DNA from: Maritalea porphyrae
GTDB taxonomy: Bacteria > Pseudomonadota > Alphaproteobacteria > Rhizobiales > Devosiaceae
Direction: 5' to 3'
Assembly: GCF_030159895.1 (NCBI RefSeq)
Contig: NZ_BSNI01000001.1
Location: 186,001-250,000, forward strand
DNA: 64,000 nt
Shown: positions 59,269 to 64,000 of the stretch, piece after piece
Layout of the letters: every line of letters starts with the position of its first letter
Numbering within the stretch: position 1 is the first letter of the stretch
Position numbers and translations under genes: made by a program
The notes under the pieces: model-generated
Seen by the model: the letters and a program-made list of their open reading frames with translations, nothing else
Databases searched by the model: none
What the model was told of the DNA's origin: nothing

Positions 59269-59712
59269 CTATCCCGCTGGCGGGGGGAGGAAATCCACCT
59301 CGTGCAATGCAGAAAGCCGAACAACCTCGTCAGGATCCCCCAAATCATGCAGCGCGTTGAATAATTCAAAAAGCTTGCGACTTGGCGCTACGCCAAAAAA
59401 GCAGTTGGCGTCCTTGCCAGATTTGTTGGTTATGCCGTGGGCAATTCCCATTGGCATTTTCACCGTGTCACCAGCGCCCGCGGTGAATACTTGATCCCCG
59501 AACGCCACCTCTAATTCACCGTCAAGGATCGTGATCCACTCATCCTGAGTTGGGTGCACATGAGGCGGAACAAAGCTATCCGCAGGCAGCAAAGCGTGCC
59601 AAACAAATGCATTATCAGAATATAGTTTTGGGATGTAAGTTTGCCCCAAGATGTTCCATTTGAGCGCAGAGATGCCCTCACCGCTCGGCGTAATGCCGGG
59701 TGTCATATTCAT
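59269..59712 (-). CDS. Cupin-domain protein
   Basis: A 147-residue single-cupin protein. Metal-binding motif 1 is P-P-H-V-H-P-T-Q-D-E-W with downstream G-E-L-E-V, and motif 2 is G-D-T-V-K-M-P-M-G-I-A-H-G. Cupins bind iron or manganese and act as dioxygenases, isomerases or binding proteins. It is the last gene of a set with the flavin monooxygenase and probably works on the same substrate. Confidence 0.82.
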   Translation of the reverse strand: MNMTPGITPSGEGISALKWNILGQTYIPKLYSDNAFVWHALLPADSFVPPHVHPTQDEWITILDGELEVAFGDQVFTAGAGDTVKMPMGIAHGITNKSGKDANCFFGVAPSRKLFELFNALHDLGDPDEVVRLSALHEVDFLPPPAG

Positions 59713-59779
59713 CTTATCTCTCCATTTAGGTTTTTAAGCGCTGCCGCACGCTAGGTGCGGCAGCGAAGCATCGGCCCGC

Positions 59780-61270
59780 CTAACTTACCTTGTAGTCTGG
59801 GGTCGAATTCAAAAACTCGCGATATGCATCCGCATTTGGCGGCGCAAGGTTTTCCGCAATTGGATTGCGGTGACGCTTCTTCGCGCCCATATCATCGAGT
59901 AACTCATCAAAATGTTTGAAGTGGTAAGGGGCAACACACAAACCGCCATAGACTTTGGCAGACGGTTTTTCATTGCGTTTCCAATTCAACATCATCTCAA
60001 TATTGTTGTTCATCTCAGCAGCTGTTGGCTGCTTATCCAACTTGCCATCCGCATAGCGCACCAACCAATTGGCCGCCAAATCTGCACACAAGACCGTGCA
60101 GAAAGATGAGTTGAAACCAACAAAGCCCATATCCGGCAAGTCAGGATTGGCAATGATCCGATAAAGCCGATATTGCCCATCCTCTTCTACGAGTTTTTCC
60201 TGATATTCATCGGGTAAGAACGGCACGCCAAGCTTCCAACCCACCGCTTGAATTGCAATGTCTGTTTTCACGCGTTCCCCACCGGTTAGAACAACGCTGT
60301 CCCCTTCATATTCTTTGAAGGTTCCTTTGATCGCTTTGATCCGACCATCGGCAATCATGTCGAACAGACCAGGAGTAACAATCGGCACCGAACAATTGAT
60401 CTCATCTTCAATTTTGATGTCCGGTTTCAGCCCCGTTTTCTTCAGCTTCAACTGAATGCTCAACAGCGCCTCAAGTCCACGCCAATTCGCCCAAACGAAA
60501 GGTTTGGCGATCACATGCGCAAACTTTTGCATCGGGTTTAGCCCCCAACTTGGGAACATCTGCTCTTGCTTGCGAATATAAAGAATGCGCTTGAAATTAA
60601 TCAGCCCGCCGATGAAATAGGGCACCCGCCACACGCTTTGCAGATAAACGATGTTCACTGATTTTGCGCCAGACTTCACTGCGTTCACCGCAATATCTGT
60701 TGCCGACTTTGAGAAGCCCAAAACCGTTACGTCTTTGCCTTCAACAATCGAGGGGTCCGTATATTCTGACGAGTGCATCACCTTCCCGCCCTGCGTTTCA
60801 AACGCTTCTTGGCCGGGGTGCGTTAGAATGTTTTTCTCACTGAATTGTCCGGTACAAACCGCAACGAAGTCATAGTCCTCATCTTTTGGCTTGCCGCCCT
60901 CTTCCTGCAGAGACAAGGTCCAACCCTTTGCGCCATCCGAGCGCCGCGCCATCCCTAAAACACTTGTGTTGAACCGAATGAGATCGCGCAGATTATAGTC
61001 AGCCGCATAGCTATCCAAATAAGCGTGCACCTGCGGCCCTTTAGGCCATTCTGGATAATCATCCGGCATCGCCTTATCGGTGTAGCGATATAAGTCTTTT
61101 GGGCTCTGGGTTTGAACGTCCGGATAAGACCGTGACAACTCCCATACCCCACCAAGATCATGACTGCGCTCAATCACAGTCACATCGTGGCCCTTTTCCT
61201 TGAACGTTTTTGCTGTCACCAGCCCGCTCACGCCCGCACCAATCACTGCGACCTTTTTCTTTTGTGCCAT
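59780..61270 (-). CDS. Flavin-containing monooxygenase
   Basis: A 496-residue FAD/NADPH enzyme with the N-terminal dinucleotide motif G-A-G-V-S-G near residue 11 and an E-R-S strand end. A second nucleotide motif region follows (V-L-G-F-S-K-S-A-T-D), and a central sequence is like FMO/Baeyer-Villiger enzymes. The ATG at 61270 has GGAGGGG just upstream. It oxygenates a soft nucleophile or ketone. It is divergent from the AraC regulator by 36 bases. Confidence 0.85.
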   Translation of the reverse strand: MAQKKKVAVIGAGVSGLVTAKTFKEKGHDVTVIERSHDLGGVWELSRSYPDVQTQSPKDLYRYTDKAMPDDYPEWPKGPQVHAYLDSYAADYNLRDLIRFNTSVLGMARRSDGAKGWTLSLQEEGGKPKDEDYDFVAVCTGQFSEKNILTHPGQEAFETQGGKVMHSSEYTDPSIVEGKDVTVLGFSKSATDIAVNAVKSGAKSVNIVYLQSVWRVPYFIGGLINFKRILYIRKQEQMFPSWGLNPMQKFAHVIAKPFVWANWRGLEALLSIQLKLKKTGLKPDIKIEDEINCSVPIVTPGLFDMIADGRIKAIKGTFKEYEGDSVVLTGGERVKTDIAIQAVGWKLGVPFLPDEYQEKLVEEDGQYRLYRIIANPDLPDMGFVGFNSSFCTVLCADLAANWLVRYADGKLDKQPTAAEMNNNIEMMLNWKRNEKPSAKVYGGLCVAPYHFKHFDELLDDMGAKKRHRNPIAENLAPPNADAYREFLNSTPDYKVS

Positions 61271-61306
61271 CGTCCCCTCCTCCGCCGATTGCATCATTTT
61301 TATTTT

Positions 61307-62356
61307 ATGCCTAAACTAAAAGGCAGATACGGGGAGGAGTCTATCCAGAAAACGCAAAAGTGCGTAGACAGCACTTGGTTAAGCAAGCCTGTTGTCCACG
61401 AGCCATTGGCAAAGCATCGATTGTTCCGCTCGAGCGACCTTGATTGCGCCCGCGAAATGGTCGCGCGCAAATATTGCGCGCACAAACTGGATATTCTGCC
61501 CGGCACCTCACAACTTGACGTGGTGCACAACCATGTGGCGACCGACGACCTATCGTTCAACTACATGCGCTATGGCGGCAAAGTAGAGATCAAGCCAGGT
61601 GAATTGGAAGAGTTTTATCTTATCCAAATCCCACTTCGTGGACGCGCTCAGGTAAAGAATGGCCATCAGATCGTTGACAGCTCACCCGAATTTGCCACCA
61701 TCTTGAACCCAGACCTAAAAACCGAAATGGTCTGGCATGCAGATTGCGAAATGCTGCTCGTGCAAATTGATGCTCAGCGGGTCAAAGCAGAAGCCGAGCA
61801 ATTCTTAGGGCGTCAGCTAAAATCACCTATTCGTTTTGAACCCACCATCCGCATGAAAGCAAAGCAGCTCGAAACGTGGCGGCAGAGATTGCGCCACATG
61901 TTCCAAGATGCAGACCGTGACGTGATGCCAACGTCGGGGTCAGAGATGATCCTTGAGCTACTGCAAGCTGCCCCAAGCAACATCCAATGCTTCTTTGATG
62001 CGCGGCCAACCGAACTCGCCAACAACCAAATGAAGCGCGCGATGGAGATTATCAAATCTCAATTTGATCTGGACCTAACGCTTGATGATATTGCGCGAGC
62101 TGCAGGCGCATCACCGCGTGCGTTGCAATATAGTTTTAAAAAGGCTTACAACCTAACGCCCATGCAGATGTTGCGATTGGAACGCCTTCGTTGGGCGCGG
62201 CACTTGTTGCTAGCACCCGGCCCGAACCAAACGGTTACTCAAATTGCACTTGATTTGGGCTTTCAGCATCTGGGGCGCTTTGCGCAAGAATACCGTGAAG
62301 CCTTTGGCGAAACGCCAAACCAAACTCTGTCGACGAGTAAGCGCCAATTCGATTAG
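61307..62356 (+). CDS. AraC-family transcriptional regulator
   Basis: A 349-residue regulator with an N-terminal AraC-binding-like sensor (about residues 30-200) and a C-terminal double HTH (about 245-345; L-D-D-I-A-R-A-A-G-A-S-P-R and the second helix region with G-F-Q-H-L-G-R-F-A-Q-E-Y). Relatives regulate catabolic operons. It is divergent from the monooxygenase-cupin pair and convergent with ridA (four-base overlap at the stops). Confidence 0.87.
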   Translation: MPKLKGRYGEESIQKTQKCVDSTWLSKPVVHEPLAKHRLFRSSDLDCAREMVARKYCAHKLDILPGTSQLDVVHNHVATDDLSFNYMRYGGKVEIKPGELEEFYLIQIPLRGRAQVKNGHQIVDSSPEFATILNPDLKTEMVWHADCEMLLVQIDAQRVKAEAEQFLGRQLKSPIRFEPTIRMKAKQLETWRQRLRHMFQDADRDVMPTSGSEMILELLQAAPSNIQCFFDARPTELANNQMKRAMEIIKSQFDLDLTLDDIARAAGASPRALQYSFKKAYNLTPMQMLRLERLRWARHLLLAPGPNQTVTQIALDLGFQHLGRFAQEYREAFGETPNQTLSTSKRQFD

Positions 62357-62751
62357 TCCGGCAAAACCGCTGTCGCTTCAATTTCGATTTTCGCCTGATC
62401 CTCAATCAGGTCAGCAACCACAACCATGGTCATGGCGGGGAAATTGTAGCCCATCACTTCGCGATAGGCTTTGCCCACTTGCGCTTGCTTGGCCAAATAC
62501 TCTTTTTTGTCCGTCACGAACCAAGTTAGACGCACAATGTCTTTTGGTTCGCCACCAGCTTGTTCGACCACCGCGACTATGTTGCGTAGGGCCTGTTTCA
62601 TCTGTTCGATGAAATCATCGGTTTCAAAAACTTGATCAGCGTTCCAGCCGATTTGGCCGCCAACGAAAATCGTGCGCCCTTCAGCGATCATGCCGTTCGC
62701 GTAGCCTTTTGCTGGTTTCCAGCCTTCAGGGTGTAAACTGATGTTCGCCAT
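62353..62751 (-). CDS. RidA family protein
   Basis: A 132-residue protein of the RidA/YjgF family, with G-Q-I-G-W-N near residue 33 and the late V-V-V-A-D-L-I-E, V-E-I-E-A-T-A-V region. The conserved Arg of true imine deaminases is replaced in this stretch, so it may be a Rid subgroup with another role in the pathway. Its start overlaps the thioesterase stop by one base, so the two are coupled. Confidence 0.85.
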   Translation of the reverse strand: MANISLHPEGWKPAKGYANGMIAEGRTIFVGGQIGWNADQVFETDDFIEQMKQALRNIVAVVEQAGGEPKDIVRLTWFVTDKKEYLAKQAQVGKAYREVMGYNFPAMTMVVVADLIEDQAKIEIEATAVLPD

Positions 62752-63167
62752 TATGTCCGTTCCATAAAGTTATGAATATTATCTCTTACCGCTTGCGGCC
62801 ATGATTTTGGTTTGCCCGTTTGCCCATCCACATGCACAAGGGTTGTGACAACGCTTACGCGCTTTTGATCTTTGCAATGCGCGTCAATGTCGAAGCTTAC
62901 GCTGGTGCCACCCAAACGCGTGACCTGCAACGTCCAGTTCAGCATGTCACCCATGCGGCTAGGCGCATGAAATCGCGTTTCAATTGCAGCGGTTGGCACA
63001 CCCGTATTTGCGTCGTCAAACATCGTCAGAAATGGATAGTTCGCCTCACGCTCAAACCACGTTTCAATTACCGTGTTCACCATTTCAAAATAACGCGGAT
63101 AGAAAACGATTTTCGCCGGGTCACAATGACGGAACATCACTGGTTGATCATATTGGAAGGCCGCCAT
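62751..63167 (-). CDS. Acyl-CoA thioesterase (4HBT hot-dog fold)
   Basis: A 138-residue hot-dog thioesterase of the 4-hydroxybenzoyl-CoA type. Its active-site motif M-F-R-H-C-D-P-A-K-I-V-F-Y-P-R-Y has the catalytic-type Asp. It hydrolyses a CoA thioester, perhaps an aromatic one given the Liv transporter and RidA partner. It lies two bases after livF. Confidence 0.88.
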   Translation of the reverse strand: MAAFQYDQPVMFRHCDPAKIVFYPRYFEMVNTVIETWFEREANYPFLTMFDDANTGVPTAAIETRFHAPSRMGDMLNWTLQVTRLGGTSVSFDIDAHCKDQKRVSVVTTLVHVDGQTGKPKSWPQAVRDNIHNFMERT

Positions 63168-63169
63168 AA

Positions 63170-63859
63170 TCAGACCCCCAAATACCGGTCAGCCAACTCA
63201 GGCGTCAACGCATCTGGCGTTCCCGTCCAAGCAGTGCGTCCGCGTTCAAGGATGACACAATGATCCGCGATTGGCAGCAATTCGGATAGGGTTTTATCAA
63301 CAATCAAAATCGATTGCCCAGTTGCTTTTAACTCGCGCACAGCGCGCCAGATTTCTTCGCGGATAACCGGCGCCAACCCTTCGGTCGCTTCATCCAAAAC
63401 AAGTAGCTTAGGATTGGTCATTAGCGCCCGGCCGATGGCTAGCATTTGTTGTTCGCCGCCAGAAAGGGTGTTGGCCATTTGGCCCTGCCGCTCTTCAAGG
63501 CGTGGGAACAACTCATATACTCGCGCAAGGCTCCATTCGCCCGCGCGAGCGGCTGCAACCAGGTTTTCTTCAACCGTAAGATTGGCGAAACAGCGCCGCC
63601 CTTCGGGCACCAACCCAACACCCAATTGGGCAACCTTGTGCGAAGGCATGGACCCGATGTCGCAACCTGCGAACTCAATTCGACCAGCCTTTTGCTTTGA
63701 CATTCGGCAAAGGGTGCGAATTGTGGTGGTCTTGCCCATCCCATTGCGGCCCATCAGCGCCACAACTTCACCTTCGCCGACCTTAAGGCTAACCCCAAAC
63801 AGCGCTTGCGAAGGACCGTAAAACACTTCGATATTTTCAATATCTAGGAGTTCGCTCAT
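63170..63859 (-). CDS. livF: Branched-chain-type ABC transporter ATPase LivF
   Basis: A 229-residue ABC ATPase with Walker [10 protein letters not shown], signature L-S-G-G-E-Q-Q, and Walker [12 protein letters not shown]. It has the LivF-type short helical domain. It powers uptake of amino acid or aromatic acid substrates by the Liv permease. Its ATG overlaps the livG stop by four bases. Confidence 0.92.
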   Translation of the reverse strand: MSELLDIENIEVFYGPSQALFGVSLKVGEGEVVALMGRNGMGKTTTIRTLCRMSKQKAGRIEFAGCDIGSMPSHKVAQLGVGLVPEGRRCFANLTVEENLVAAARAGEWSLARVYELFPRLEERQGQMANTLSGGEQQMLAIGRALMTNPKLLVLDEATEGLAPVIREEIWRAVRELKATGQSILIVDKTLSELLPIADHCVILERGRTAWTGTPDALTPELADRYLGV

Positions 63860-64000
63860 GCTGTTTCTCCCAAATAGGCTTCGCGCACCGCAGGATTGTT
63901 GCGAATTTCATCGACTGTCCCAGAAGCAACCACACGACCATAAACCAATACAGAGATCCGGTCCGCCAGAGAAAACACGGCATCCATATCATGCTCAATC
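63856..64000 (-). CDS. livG: LivG ATPase, C-terminal part (runs off the window)
   Basis: The last 47 residues of an ABC ATPase: [15 protein letters not shown], then [11 protein letters not shown], and the final V-R-E-A-Y-L-G. This is the H-loop end of LivG proteins. The rest lies beyond position 64000. Confidence 0.88.
   Translation of the reverse strand, partial: IEHDMDAVFSLADRISVLVYGRVVASGTVDEIRNNPAVREAYLGETA

Overview
The window looks like chromosome from a marine alphaproteobacterium, most likely of the Hyphomicrobiales (Rhizobiales). The evidence is a complete PhyR-NepR-EcfG general stress response with HWE histidine kinases, a class I lysyl-tRNA synthetase, a pyrD-DUF952 pair, two TRAP transporters with a DctB/DctD-type regulatory pair, and branched-chain-type (Liv) ABC genes. 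This assignment is inferred from gene content and protein style, not from a search.

Layout. 0-1 kb: a Tat-exported metallo-beta-lactamase-fold protein behind a perfect 11-bp inverted repeat. 1.1-13.9 kb: a compact general stress response block. The core regulators (nepR-ecfG divergent from phyR) and two HWE kinases are surrounded by stress effectors: PRC-barrel, DUF883, holin-like, AI-2E, Dps-like, lipid kinase, DUF1328, CsbD, MscS, PLDc_N and formate/nitrite-type channel proteins, plus several very small membrane proteins. Ten sites of the form GGAAC-N16/17-CGTT sit just upstream of transcription units here, so the block looks like a self-contained EcfG regulon. 13.9-34.25 kb: an island-like region with a TRAP transporter and two alpha/beta hydrolases, a tyrosine integrase, iteron-like repeats, gene-poor AT-rich DNA, an HxlR-controlled GST/DUF899/DUF2182/NTF2 operon, an HTH protein, a Rep_trans-like protein and a SIR2-HerA antiphage pair. 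34.25-64 kb: ordinary chromosome. It holds an intact tRNA-Met, an OmpA lipoprotein, pyrD, an S24 repressor, lysS, terB, a glycosyltransferase, ilvA, a second TRAP system with its two-component pair, a LuxR-type regulator, an autotransporter, and a monooxygenase/RidA/thioesterase/Liv cluster that runs off the right edge.

The main structural discovery is that the 3' part of the intact tRNA-Met gene (34254-34330, minus strand) is repeated in the same orientation at 1091-1137 and 13901-13934. The DNA flanking the tRNA 3' end is also partly conserved, and the two partial copies share sequence on their island side. This is the expected footprint of two related elements integrated in tandem into the tRNA 3' end. 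The integrase (20847-21785) lies inside the right-hand one. The general stress response block lies exactly between the two partial copies, which raises the possibility that a whole stress regulon was acquired or can move as a unit.

Other points worth a second look are a DctD-type regulator that has lost the GAFTGA sigma-54 contact loop, two families of iteron-like repeats with a UUCG-capped terminator and no coding gene (a candidate small RNA or replication-control region), and several real genes that are shorter than usual ORF cut-offs.
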